Below the pieces are notes generated by a model. That model had not been told where the DNA came from and searched no databases. It was given only the letters and a program-made list of their open reading frames with translations. Source: Pyrofollis japonicus (GTDB lineage Archaea > Thermoproteota > Thermoprotei_A > Sulfolobales > Pyrodictiaceae). Taken from it: a DNA stretch of 64,000 nt. The stretch is taken from the NCBI RefSeq assembly GCF_033097485.1, contig NZ_AP028634.1:248001-312000 (forward strand), in the 5' to 3' direction. Positions within the stretch are counted from its first letter, which is position 1. Every line of letters starts with the position of its first letter. Below, in pieces: positions 26,989 through 35,715 of this stretch. Made by a program: the position numbers and the translations under genes.

Positions 26989-27762
26989 TTAGATCCATCG
27001 CTTTTTCCTGCGATACCACTTTGCTCGACGATAGCTGGCTTCTGCTCGTAGGCCTAGATAGAATTCCTTTACGTCCTTGTCTTCTCTGAGCTTCTCGGCT
27101 GGGCCCTCGAGTACTATTTTGCCGTTCTCTAGTACGTATCCGTAGTCAGCTATCTCTAGTGCCTTCTTAGCGTTCTGCTCTGCGAGGAGTACTGTGAGTT
27201 TTTCTTCTTCGTGTAGCTGCTTTATGGACTCATATACTTCGTGGACTATTTTTGGCGCAAGGCCTAGGCTTGGCTCATCGAGGAGCAGTAGCTTTGGCTT
27301 TGCGAGCAGAGCTAGACCTATTGCAAGCATCTGTTGTTCGCCGCCGCTAAGGTATCCGACCTTCTTATGCCTATGATATCGGAGTCTCGGGAAGTACTTG
27401 TAGACGAGCTCAGGGTCGCCGCCGCGCCATGCGTATAGTGCGGCCTCTATGTTCTCCTCTACTGTGAGCTCCTTGAAGACCTGGCGCCCCTCAGCAACAT
27501 ACACTATGCCTTTCCTTGATACCTCGTCGGGCTCGCGGTTCTCTATTCTCTCATCATTAAAAACTATGGAGCCCTTTGTGACACGGCCTCTATACATTCC
27601 CAGTACTCCGGAGATGGCGCGGAGGAGAGTGGTTTTCCCGGCACCGTTCGGCCCTATTATCGTGGTTATGGTTCCATTTTCGACGCTAATACTAACTCCT
27701 TTCAATACCAGTATGAATGGGTGATATATTACCTCTATATTATTTACATCGAGTATCGCCAT
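26989..27762 (-). CDS. livF: branched-chain-type ABC transporter ATPase LivF
   Basis: Second ATPase of the Liv-type importer. Walker A GPNGAGKTTLLR, signature LSGGEQQMLAIGLAL, Walker B LLLLDEPSLGLAP and the typical LivF C-terminal ENGKIVLEGPAEKL are present. ATG 27762 has GGTGAGG at the right distance. About 18 residues of a basic tail extend past the usual end. It is the last gene of the leftward operon, separated from the binding protein gene by 54 nt. Confidence 0.92.
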   Translation of the reverse strand: MAILDVNNIEVIYHPFILVLKGVSISVENGTITTIIGPNGAGKTTLLRAISGVLGMYRGRVTKGSIVFNDERIENREPDEVSRKGIVYVAEGRQVFKELTVEENIEAALYAWRGGDPELVYKYFPRLRYHRHKKVGYLSGGEQQMLAIGLALLAKPKLLLLDEPSLGLAPKIVHEVYESIKQLHEEEKLTVLLAEQNAKKALEIADYGYVLENGKIVLEGPAEKLREDKDVKEFYLGLRAEASYRRAKWYRRKKRWI

Positions 27763-27816
27763 AGCCCTCACCTAGTACATGGGTGTAGGAGAGTAAAACA
27801 AGAGCTAGGGTAATGC

Positions 27817-29178
27817 CTATCCCTGCGTAGCCGCGACGCAGTCAAATCCCTGCGGGCTCACCGGGCCTATGAAGTGGAACTTGCCATCCTCGCTATACAT
27901 CACTATGTATACGCTTGTAAATGCTAGGTGCTTGCCCGGGCAGAACCTCATCGGGGGAGTTATATCACCCAGCTTTATCGGATCACTACTACAACTACTC
28001 TCAAGGGCTTCTTTGAGCGCCTCTCCCTTCTTTTGTACCAGGTCGGCACTAGTAGTCCTCTCTATAGCCTTAACAAGTAGCCATACATTTATGAAGCCTT
28101 GCATGAAGCGGAGGTTTACTTCCTCTGGCTTCAAACCAGCCTCTTGAGCAGCCTCATATAGTTCCTTATAGCCTGGCTTGTCCTTCGCATACTCTGGCCA
28201 CTTCCATGGCGAAACACCGGCCACTTTCCCAGCCACTTCTTTGCCAGCCATCTCGGGGAAGCGCTCATCGAATCCCCAGACATTAGCAACCATTACTGTG
28301 CTGAGACCATGTTTCGCCATTGCTGCAGCGGCTAGGGCGCAACTGTGTATCGTGTTTCCGCACCAAGCATAGTCGGGCTTCTTTGATAGAAGCTGTGTTG
28401 CCGCGCGATCCGCGTCTACTGCGGTAGCTTTTAGCGGGAGGTCCACGTCAGCAACTATTGTTAGGCCTAGGTGGCCTGCATAGGCCTTTATTGCTGGTAT
28501 CGGGCTCTTGCTATACGCCACTTTATGGTCGTAGAGCAGTGCAAGAGTCTTTCCGCACTGCTCTTTCACCCAATTTACTGCTGCGCATGCTTGTGTGCTA
28601 TAGTCTGGTGCTGGGAAGAAGTTGTAAGGCTTTGTGACCAGCTTAGCGGAATAGCTCGCAGATATATAGAGTATCTTGTCCTGTGCTACCTGGTCGGCTA
28701 GCTTCTCTGTATCAGCAGTGCCCCAGCCTATTATTGCTACGACTCCGTAGCGGTCACGGAACTCCTTGTAGAATTCTATTGCCTTCGAAGGATTATAGGC
28801 ATAGTCTCTCTTCACATACTCTATCCTAACTCTTACACCATCCTTTGTATAGACGCCCTTCTTGTTAAAGTACTTGAGTGCTGCAACTACGCCTTTTGCA
28901 TAATCTTTTCCAACATCGCTTGTAGGCCCGCTCTCATCCACAAGGACGCCTATCATCAGCTTTATCTCCTTCTGCGAGGCCTTACTCGGGCTCATTGTGC
29001 TTGTTGTCTGAGGCTGTGCCGCGCTGGCTGTACTGCCCTGTGCTGGGGGAGGTGATGCACTAGTCTGTGGCGTTGATGTGGACGTTTTTCCCTTATGGCC
29101 GCCCATGGCAAAAAACGCTGCTATGCCAACCACTATTATTGCAACTACTATGCCTATGAGTAGTGTTTTTGAGTCCAT
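27817..29178 (-). CDS. branched-chain-type ABC substrate-binding protein (LivJ/LivK-like)
   Basis: Membrane-anchored binding protein, 453 aa: anchor at residues 5-26, a Ser/Thr/Pro/Gln linker to about 68, then a type-I periplasmic-binding fold starting KLMIGVLVDESGPTSDVGKDYAKG-like (family motif G..P.SG..A..G). VVAIIGWGTADT and ASYSAKLV match the ligand-site regions of Leu/Ile/Val or amide/organic-acid binding proteins. Ligand not determinable; the acyl-CoA ligase in the operon hints at carboxylic acids. GAGGTGGGAT precedes the ATG. Confidence 0.85.
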   Translation of the reverse strand: MDSKTLLIGIVVAIIVVGIAAFFAMGGHKGKTSTSTPQTSASPPPAQGSTASAAQPQTTSTMSPSKASQKEIKLMIGVLVDESGPTSDVGKDYAKGVVAALKYFNKKGVYTKDGVRVRIEYVKRDYAYNPSKAIEFYKEFRDRYGVVAIIGWGTADTEKLADQVAQDKILYISASYSAKLVTKPYNFFPAPDYSTQACAAVNWVKEQCGKTLALLYDHKVAYSKSPIPAIKAYAGHLGLTIVADVDLPLKATAVDADRAATQLLSKKPDYAWCGNTIHSCALAAAAMAKHGLSTVMVANVWGFDERFPEMAGKEVAGKVAGVSPWKWPEYAKDKPGYKELYEAAQEAGLKPEEVNLRFMQGFINVWLLVKAIERTTSADLVQKKGEALKEALESSCSSDPIKLGDITPPMRFCPGKHLAFTSVYIVMYSEDGKFHFIGPVSPQGFDCVAATQG

Positions 29179-29213
29179 TTATCCCACCTCTACCTCCCAC
29201 CTAAACATTATCC

Positions 29214-29224
29214 GGAATTATAAA
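29214..29224 (-). promoter_or_regulatory. TATA box upstream of the Liv-type binding protein gene
   Basis: On the minus strand TTTATAATTCC lies about 40 nt before the ATG at 29178, which puts a start site near 29195-29200 and leaves a short leader with the ribosome binding site. An internal promoter here would let the binding protein be made separately from livHM. Confidence 0.5.
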
Positions 29225-29259
29225 AACTTTTCCCTAATAGATGATTTATTTCTTGAAAA

Positions 29260-30267
29260 CTAGTATCTAAATGGCCATAGCCTAAAGTATTCTTTAACTC
29301 TTCTAAGCAGTCCTATGAGTCCCTCCGGCTCAGCTATTACGAAGACCGCTATGAGGCCTCCTAGTACAATGTACTTCGTCGCAGCGTCGGCGGAGAAGGC
29401 GCTGGCCAATAGGCTCCAGCCAGTGTGGATAACCAGTGCGCCGAGCAGGCTTCCCCAAACTATGCGGCCAGCACCGCCTACTAGGACTATTGCTAGGAAC
29501 TCGATTGAGGCGTCTAGCCCGAAGGCCCCATAACCTATTCCTGGATTTGCTAGAACATATAACGCGCCAGCTAAGCCCGCGTAGAGGCTACCAATGGTAA
29601 ACGCTAGGGCCTTTGTCATGGGAACATTTATGCCTACAACCTGGGCTGAGACATCGTTATCCCTAACAGCCTTCATAGCCCTGCCTAGACCACTTCGCCC
29701 TACATTGGCTGCCACGATAACCGCTAGTACAGCTATGCCGAGTACCGTATAGTACAGCGGCATTCCGTTCCCAAGGTAGATCCCCATAATGTTCTTGGAA
29801 GATGTGCTTATAGTAATCCCCTGGTCAGGGTCAATCCATGTCTTGAACATGTATTCTAGTATTTCCTGGACAGCTATGCTGGCCATTGCTAGGTAGTAGC
29901 CTTTGAGTCTGAATGATGGTAGTGCTAGTACTGCTCCAACTATCGCTGCAGTTATCGCTGCAACAGGTATTGCCAAGAGAATATTCACGCCGTTGTTCGC
30001 TAAGTATGCTGCTGTATAGGCTCCTACACCCATGAGCGCGCCATGTGCAAGAGATATTTGGCCAGCGAGCCCTGTTACTATGTTGAGGCCGATAGCCCCA
30101 ATGAAGAATATCATTAGCGATACAGCAGTGTTTACGCCGTAGTTTCCAGCTATTAGTGGAAATGCTAGTAAGAGTACTGCTCCTATGCCTAGGGATGTCC
30201 AGTGTATTGGGTAGCGAAGCAGGGCCATATCGGCCAGATAAGTTTCCTTGAAGACCCCTGCTGGCAT
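29260..30267 (-). CDS. livM: branched-chain-type ABC transporter permease LivM
   Basis: A 335-aa membrane subunit with about nine hydrophobic segments. LivM signatures include GLAGQISLAHGALMGVGAYT near residue 66 and LAGALYVLANPGIGYGAFGLDASIEFLAIVLVGGAG-type loop near residues 230-265 (ATPase contact). It follows livH by 14 nt on the minus strand. It pairs with LivH as the heterodimeric channel. Confidence 0.91.
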   Translation of the reverse strand: MPAGVFKETYLADMALLRYPIHWTSLGIGAVLLLAFPLIAGNYGVNTAVSLMIFFIGAIGLNIVTGLAGQISLAHGALMGVGAYTAAYLANNGVNILLAIPVAAITAAIVGAVLALPSFRLKGYYLAMASIAVQEILEYMFKTWIDPDQGITISTSSKNIMGIYLGNGMPLYYTVLGIAVLAVIVAANVGRSGLGRAMKAVRDNDVSAQVVGINVPMTKALAFTIGSLYAGLAGALYVLANPGIGYGAFGLDASIEFLAIVLVGGAGRIVWGSLLGALVIHTGWSLLASAFSADAATKYIVLGGLIAVFVIAEPEGLIGLLRRVKEYFRLWPFRY

Positions 30268-30281
30268 GGCGATTCTACCCC

Positions 30282-31166
30282 CTATATTCTTTCAATTTTC
30301 TCCGTGCCGAAGAGCCCATAAGGCTTCAACGCTAAGACGCCAAGCATGACCACATAGGCTACCACATCCCCAAATCCCGGCAAATAGTATGAAAACGCAT
30401 ATGAGCCAAACTGCTCGGCAAAACCAAGTATGAGTCCGCCAACAACTATTCCTGCAACACTATCGAGCCCCGCCACTAGGCTTGCTGCAAGCGCCTTCAA
30501 CACGTACGAGTCTAGGTATGGGCTCACACCGGCCTCGGCGCCCAGCGCTATTCCGCCAAGCGCTCCAACTAGGCCAGCTATCCCCCAACTGAGCGCTGTC
30601 AGTTTCCGCACAGGCAACCCATAGCCAGCCGCTCCGTATGGGTTCTCAGCAACAGCCCTCATCGCTACACCGAGCTTAGTAAACCTATGAATAGCTATGA
30701 TGCTGAGCAATAGTAGCATAGAAGCTGTAAGGGCAACCACATCTGCACTAGTTAGCATTACTGGGCCGAACCCGAGCGTTACTTGCGGAAGGCTGTAAGC
30801 CCCGCCGCTCCAATAATCGCTTGCAAACTTGATAGTGATTCCCCGCAGAATGTAATAGATCCCCAGAGTTGCTGCAATCAATGCCACCGGGGATCTGCCA
30901 AGAAGAGGCCTCGCAGCACCGCGCTCTAGTACTAGGCCAGCCGCGAAGCCTATTAGCGAGGCAGCTGCGATTGCTATCGCCAATCCGAGTCCCTGGGCAG
31001 ATATGATTAGCGCTGCGTAGGCGGCAAGGAGGACTAGGCCGGGATGGGCCAAGTTGAGGGACTTGTTTACACGATATACTAGGTTGAAGCCTAGGGCTAA
31101 CACTGAGTAAACAAAACCGATTATTACCGAGCCTACCGTTAAGCTACCAATTATTGCTGCATCCAT
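30282..31166 (-). CDS. livH: branched-chain-type ABC transporter permease LivH
   Basis: A 294-aa permease with about eight hydrophobic segments. The region GFVYSVLALGFNLVYRVNKS near the N-terminus and the AENPYGAAGYGLPV plus GLVGALGGIALG loops are typical of LivH. The start ATG is preceded by AGAAGGTGATG. Its gene lies between the acyl-CoA ligase and livM in the same operon. Confidence 0.91.
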   Translation of the reverse strand: MDAAIIGSLTVGSVIIGFVYSVLALGFNLVYRVNKSLNLAHPGLVLLAAYAALIISAQGLGLAIAIAAASLIGFAAGLVLERGAARPLLGRSPVALIAATLGIYYILRGITIKFASDYWSGGAYSLPQVTLGFGPVMLTSADVVALTASMLLLLSIIAIHRFTKLGVAMRAVAENPYGAAGYGLPVRKLTALSWGIAGLVGALGGIALGAEAGVSPYLDSYVLKALAASLVAGLDSVAGIVVGGLILGFAEQFGSYAFSYYLPGFGDVVAYVVMLGVLALKPYGLFGTEKIERI

Positions 31167-31251
31167 TGCTTCATCACCTTCTGAAACGCATACTCCAAGC
31201 TATCATCGGGACGCGCACAGCCCAGACAGCTTGAGAAAAGAATGAGGCTGT

Positions 31252-33177
31252 CTAAACGTCGATTATTTGTACCTGCTTCTCAACAAGCACTCTCCTCCCG
31301 TCCTCTAGCCTTATCTCTATGCCCAACACGTAGTTCTTCTCACCAGCATACATTGCCTCTATGAGGCCCCGGTAGCGCTGCTCGATTACTCTTCGGCGGA
31401 GCTTCCTCGTCCTAGTCATTTCTCCATCGTCTGGGTGAAACTCCTTGAAGAGACTAACGAACCTCCTAACCCGCATCTCTTCCTCGAGCTGCTTGTTTGC
31501 CTTTGCTACTTCGCTCCGTAGGAGGGCTAGTACCTCTGGCTTCTGGCTTAGGTCGCTATAACTGGTAAACGGGATCCTTCTTCTCTCTGCCCAACGCGAA
31601 ACCGTCGGATAATCAATATTGAGTATTGCTACGAGATACGGGCGTCTATCACCTATTATCGCTGCTTCCGCTATGTAGGGGCTGAACTTTAGCTTGTTCT
31701 GCACAATCTGCGGAGCTATGCGCGTTCCATCGCTTAACGTTATTATCTCCTTAGCCCTATCGTGTACCACGAGGTGCCCGTCAGGAGTAATTTCACCTAT
31801 GTCGCCAGTATGAAGCCATCCATTACTGTCTATGGTTTTACGTGTGGCTTCTTCATTTCGATAATAGCCTCTCATTACTGCTGGACTCCTTATCAGTATC
31901 TCCCCATCCTCGCCTATCCTTACCTCTGTTTCGGGCAGTGGCTTTCCAACAGTATCAGCTCTTACATCGTCGTCTGGGTGTACAACTGCTATACCAGCAA
32001 CCTCTGTTTGGCCATAGATTTGTTTCAGGTTTACCCCAAGGGCATGGAAGTACTTGAAGTAGTCTGGGCCAAGCATTGCGCCGCCAGTATAGGCCCTCTT
32101 GACTCTTTTGAGCCCTTTCTTGTCAAGGATGCTTCTCAGCGCAACCCAGTAAGCAATGTATCTTAGTAATCTCCATCCAGGTGTCGGCTCTCTTCTTCCT
32201 GGTTTTAGGCGAGACTCTGCAGCTTTCTGGCCAATAAGTATCGCTAAGCGGTAGGCGAGCTTCTTGAAGGGGTCGGAGTCCTCGGCGTCAGCCATCACGT
32301 CTCTCGCTATTCTTTCCCATATTCTTGGTGGAGCGAAGAGGAAGTGCGGGGCTATTTCTCTGAAGTCGTGCCAGAGCGTCTCCTCGCTCTCAGGGAAGTT
32401 GACGCGAAATCCTGCTAGGAAGTGGAGTGCGATGCTCATCATCTGTTCTCCTACCCACGCTGGCGGCAAGAAGGAAACGTACTCCCATGATGGCTCCACT
32501 GGATCCATTTTGTTTAGCTGGTAGGCCATTGCTAAGAGGTTTTTATGTGTTAGCATAGCTAGCTTGGGTCTACCAGTAGTCCCGCTAGTTGTGAAGAAAC
32601 CGGCAACATCATCTGGAGATATGTCTTTCACTATTTTTTCGTAGAGTTGTGGCTGGCTCTCGTCGAGACTCTTGCCCGTTTTCAATAGGTCGCCAAACGT
32701 TATTATGAGGTCGCCCAGCTTCTCCCTGTAGAGGTGGAGGCCCTTAGGCTCATCAACTACTATCTTTTCTATTCGTGTTTTATCGATTATTTCGAGCACT
32801 TTGTCTAGTTGCTCCTGGCCCTCGACGAGAACTATTCTCGCGTCGCTCTCGGCAAGCACGTAAGCTATCTCGTCTGCTAAGCTGTCCTTGTATACTCCTA
32901 CACTAACGACGCCTAGACTGTGAGCACCGACCTCGTATATGGGCCAAGAGGGTCTATTACCGGTTATGAATGCTGCTTTATCTCCTCTCCCTACTCCTAA
33001 TGAGTATAGTCCTAGTGCTGTCCACCTTACTAGCTGGTAGTATTCTCTCCAGCTGAATCTCCGCCATATGCCGTAGCGTTTCCAGCGGAAAGCGGTTCTT
33101 TCTGGCTCGTTTTGAGCCCTCTCTGCTAGAAGCCATGGAAATGTTGTATCGTAGGGCTTGGCCTCCACCATGATCAT
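31252..33177 (-). CDS. AMP-forming long-chain acyl-CoA synthetase
   Basis: Activates a carboxylic acid with ATP and CoA to the acyl-CoA. The 641-aa protein has the complete adenylate-forming signature: TTSGTTGRPKLAMLTHKN (P-loop), YGQTEVAGI, LHTGDIGEI and KEIITLSDGTRIAP. The length and C-terminal TRTRKLRRRVIEQRY put it in the FAA1/COG1022 long-chain group. It overlaps livG by 4 nt (ATGA) and precedes livH, so it is cotranslated with an importer: uptake and activation of the same acid is a reasonable inference. Confidence 0.88.
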   Translation of the reverse strand: MIMVEAKPYDTTFPWLLAERAQNEPERTAFRWKRYGIWRRFSWREYYQLVRWTALGLYSLGVGRGDKAAFITGNRPSWPIYEVGAHSLGVVSVGVYKDSLADEIAYVLAESDARIVLVEGQEQLDKVLEIIDKTRIEKIVVDEPKGLHLYREKLGDLIITFGDLLKTGKSLDESQPQLYEKIVKDISPDDVAGFFTTSGTTGRPKLAMLTHKNLLAMAYQLNKMDPVEPSWEYVSFLPPAWVGEQMMSIALHFLAGFRVNFPESEETLWHDFREIAPHFLFAPPRIWERIARDVMADAEDSDPFKKLAYRLAILIGQKAAESRLKPGRREPTPGWRLLRYIAYWVALRSILDKKGLKRVKRAYTGGAMLGPDYFKYFHALGVNLKQIYGQTEVAGIAVVHPDDDVRADTVGKPLPETEVRIGEDGEILIRSPAVMRGYYRNEEATRKTIDSNGWLHTGDIGEITPDGHLVVHDRAKEIITLSDGTRIAPQIVQNKLKFSPYIAEAAIIGDRRPYLVAILNIDYPTVSRWAERRRIPFTSYSDLSQKPEVLALLRSEVAKANKQLEEEMRVRRFVSLFKEFHPDDGEMTRTRKLRRRVIEQRYRGLIEAMYAGEKNYVLGIEIRLEDGRRVLVEKQVQIIDV

Positions 33178-34040
33178 CCACCCAGATACGCCTCTATTAC
33201 TCTAGGATCATGCGCTACTTCGCGGGGATGGCCCTCGGCTATGACGCGGCCATAGTCCATGACTATGACTCGGTTACAGAGGTCCATCACCACTTCTAGG
33301 TCATGCTCTACGAGGACGAATGTTGTGCCACGAGTCTCATTAACCTCTATAATAGCTCTTGCAACATCCTCCTTCTCTTCCCTGCTGAGTCCCGCCATAG
33401 GTTCATCCATTAATACTGCCTTGGGGTCCTGCACGAGTGCTCTTGCGAGGTCTACTCGTTTCTGCACCCCTGGAGGAAGTGAACCTACGTGTGCATTGCG
33501 ATGCTTGTGGAGATCTAGTAGGTCTATTATGATCTCTGCTTTTTGTCTAGCCCATTCCTCCCAGTGCTTGGCTCTGCTGGTCCAGAACATGGCGTCGAAG
33601 AGGCTATATTTTCTCCAGGGCTCGAGCCCTGTCATGATGTTTTCTAGGACTGTCATAGAGTGGAAGAGCTCGCTATGCTGAAACGTTCTAGCGATTCCTA
33701 GCTGGACGCGTTTCCTTGGAGGAAGCCGTGTTATGTCTTTGCCTTGGAAGAGTACACGGCCCTTCGATGGCTGATAGAAGCCCGAGATTACGTTGAGAAG
33801 GGTTGTCTTTCCGGCACCGTTGGGGCCGACTATGCCGAGTATCTCGCCGGGCTTGACGCTGAAGCTTACCCTGCTTAGTGCTGTTACTCCTCCGAACCTT
33901 ACCTCTACGTCTTCAACACTTAGTATGGGTGACTGGATGGAAACATTTCTTGAGCCGTACTCGTCTCTTGTCCGCCAGAGTAGCTGGTAATCGAACCTCA
34001 CCACCTCCTCGTCGGCGTGCTTATGCTGCGCGAAGAACAA
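33174..34040 (-). CDS. livG: branched-chain-type ABC transporter ATPase LivG
   Basis: First ATPase of the Liv-type importer. Walker A GPNGAGKTTLLN, LARTFQ-type motif IARTFQHSELF, signature-region LPPGVQKRVDLARAL (the usual LSGG is PPGV here), Walker B AVLMDEPMAGLS and the switch histidine in LVEHDLEVVMDLC. The signature deviation LPPGVQKR is seen in some LivG groups linked to acyl-CoA ligases. Start is uncertain: TTG 34040 is listed; GTG 34001, preceded by GAGGAGGTG, would remove 13 residues. It is promoter-proximal in the operon. Confidence 0.88.
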   Translation of the reverse strand: MFFAQHKHADEEVVRFDYQLLWRTRDEYGSRNVSIQSPILSVEDVEVRFGGVTALSRVSFSVKPGEILGIVGPNGAGKTTLLNVISGFYQPSKGRVLFQGKDITRLPPRKRVQLGIARTFQHSELFHSMTVLENIMTGLEPWRKYSLFDAMFWTSRAKHWEEWARQKAEIIIDLLDLHKHRNAHVGSLPPGVQKRVDLARALVQDPKAVLMDEPMAGLSREEKEDVARAIIEVNETRGTTFVLVEHDLEVVMDLCNRVIVMDYGRVIAEGHPREVAHDPRVIEAYLGG

Positions 34041-34125
34041 AACGCACCATCTCGCCCACCTCTGCGCTAGTTTATTCTACTATTGATGTGCTCGATGAGC
34101 CTGCCATGGTGGGGAGACAGCTCTA

Positions 34126-34133
34126 CTATTTAA
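34126..34133 (+). promoter_or_regulatory. TATA box of the divergent AMP ligase gene
   Basis: TATTTAAG fits an archaeal TATA element and predicts transcription from about 34155 rightwards. This start lies downstream of the first possible GTG codon at 34150, which argues that translation begins later, at ATG 34270. Confidence 0.4.
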
Positions 34134-34269
34134 GCTTTTTCATAAAGGAGTGGACGGATTCACTATAACACCCATAGGGAGAGGGGAAAACCGGTGCACA
34201 ATAACTCTGAAAAAGGTGCGTCCCGAGGCCCTCTGGGAGCAGAGGCCTTGCAGTACTAGAGGGTTAGGC

Positions 34270-35715
34270 ATGCGTACTGAGGGGTGCGGATATAGAGGCT
34301 CACCCATAGACGCTATGATGTGTTATTCGACCATAGATGGTTCGCTTATACGTGATACAGGTGGAGTAGAGCTAGATTATGACCGTGCTTGGAGAAGGGC
34401 GACAAGTATCGCTAAAACCCTTGACGCGAAACATGGAGTTAGAAGAGGCGATGCTGTAGCAATTGCTCCCATCAATAGTGCCGAATCCCTACTCTCTCTT
34501 ACTGCGACATGGCTTCTAGGAGCTACAGCGGCAATTATTGATCCGCTCAGCCATAGTATGGACCTAGAGATGCAGTTGAGGCAGGTTTCTCCGAGGCTCC
34601 TTATAACCGCTAATGCTTTCCTGGACAAGCACTGTGATACAGCTAGGAAGCTAGGTATCATATGTGTCTCCGCAGAACAGCTTTACGTTGAAGCAGGGGA
34701 TACTGAGTGGGAGGGCTACTATAGGCCAAGGAGCTGGGAAAACGCACTAATATACTTCTATGCAGGTATAGCTGGGAGAACAATTCCTGTCATACATACA
34801 CACAGCAATGTAGCTGCCTCAGCCGAGATAGTTGTAAGCCATTATAGGTTGGGGCAAAACGATAAAGTGCTTGTTGTAGCGCCTATAAGCCATGCACTCG
34901 GCCTACAAATATCAGCTCTTGCTGCGCTTCATGCGGGAGCCTCCATAACACTCTATCGGAGAACAGGTAAGATGAACACAACAGAAGCCGTAGAGATCGT
35001 TACCCGAGAGAACCCTTCAATGATTCTCGCTGTCCCCATGTTCTATAAGAGCTTACTCGACTCCGGCTACAAAGGCACCCCTGCCCTCAAGTACCCGGTG
35101 AGCGCTGGTGCACCACTACCCACAGATCTACAGAATTCTTGGAGCAAGGTAACTGGAGTGGAGCTTCTACAGCTTTACGGCATGACTGAAGCAGCTCCTG
35201 TATCCGCGACCCTTCCAGGAGAGAACCCGCTGGGAAGCATTGGCAAGCCAATGCCAGGCATAGAGGTAAGGCTTCTCAACCCCACCAGCACGGAGAATGG
35301 AGGAGCCATTGGCGAGCTACTGGTCCGCGGCCCCATGGTTATGAAAGGCTACGGTGTAGAGGCTGAGAATGAGAGAGCCTTCCTGCCTGGAGGCTGGCTC
35401 AGAACCGGCGACATCATAGAGGTGGATAGAGATGGCTTCATGTTCTTCCGCGGCGTTAAGAAGAGAATGATAAAGTACAAGGGCTATCCTATCTTTCCCC
35501 GGGACCTTGAAGTTATCCTTGAGCAGCACCCGGCTGTGGCGCGGGCAAGGGTGTACGGGGAGCCCGGAGGCGATGTCGGGCAAATACCTGTTGCAGAGGT
35601 TTGGCTACGCAAGGGAGTGGTTGTTAACGAAGAGGAGCTTATGGAGTGGGTTAACTCAAAGGTTGCACCATACAAGAGAATAAGGAGGCTAGTAATAAAG
35701 GGCTATATTGATTAA
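34270..35715 (+). CDS. AMP-dependent acyl-CoA synthetase/ligase
   Basis: Adenylate-forming enzyme of the short/medium-chain group, about 481 aa. Motifs: LYGMTEAAPVSATLPG, GELLVRGPMVMKGYG, LRTGDIIEVDRDGFMFF and KKRMIKYKGYPIFPRDLE. The P-loop equivalent near residue 160 (YFYAGIAGRTIPVIHTHSN) deviates from the canonical STGTTG-x-PKG: the Ser/Thr/Gly-rich part is altered, so activity may be reduced. ATG 34270 gives the usual spacing to the first conserved strand; GTG 34150 would add 40 residues. It overlaps the convergent glutamate synthase gene by 4 nt. Confidence 0.8.
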   Translation: MRTEGCGYRGSPIDAMMCYSTIDGSLIRDTGGVELDYDRAWRRATSIAKTLDAKHGVRRGDAVAIAPINSAESLLSLTATWLLGATAAIIDPLSHSMDLEMQLRQVSPRLLITANAFLDKHCDTARKLGIICVSAEQLYVEAGDTEWEGYYRPRSWENALIYFYAGIAGRTIPVIHTHSNVAASAEIVVSHYRLGQNDKVLVVAPISHALGLQISALAALHAGASITLYRRTGKMNTTEAVEIVTRENPSMILAVPMFYKSLLDSGYKGTPALKYPVSAGAPLPTDLQNSWSKVTGVELLQLYGMTEAAPVSATLPGENPLGSIGKPMPGIEVRLLNPTSTENGGAIGELLVRGPMVMKGYGVEAENERAFLPGGWLRTGDIIEVDRDGFMFFRGVKKRMIKYKGYPIFPRDLEVILEQHPAVARARVYGEPGGDVGQIPVAEVWLRKGVVVNEEELMEWVNSKVAPYKRIRRLVIKGYID

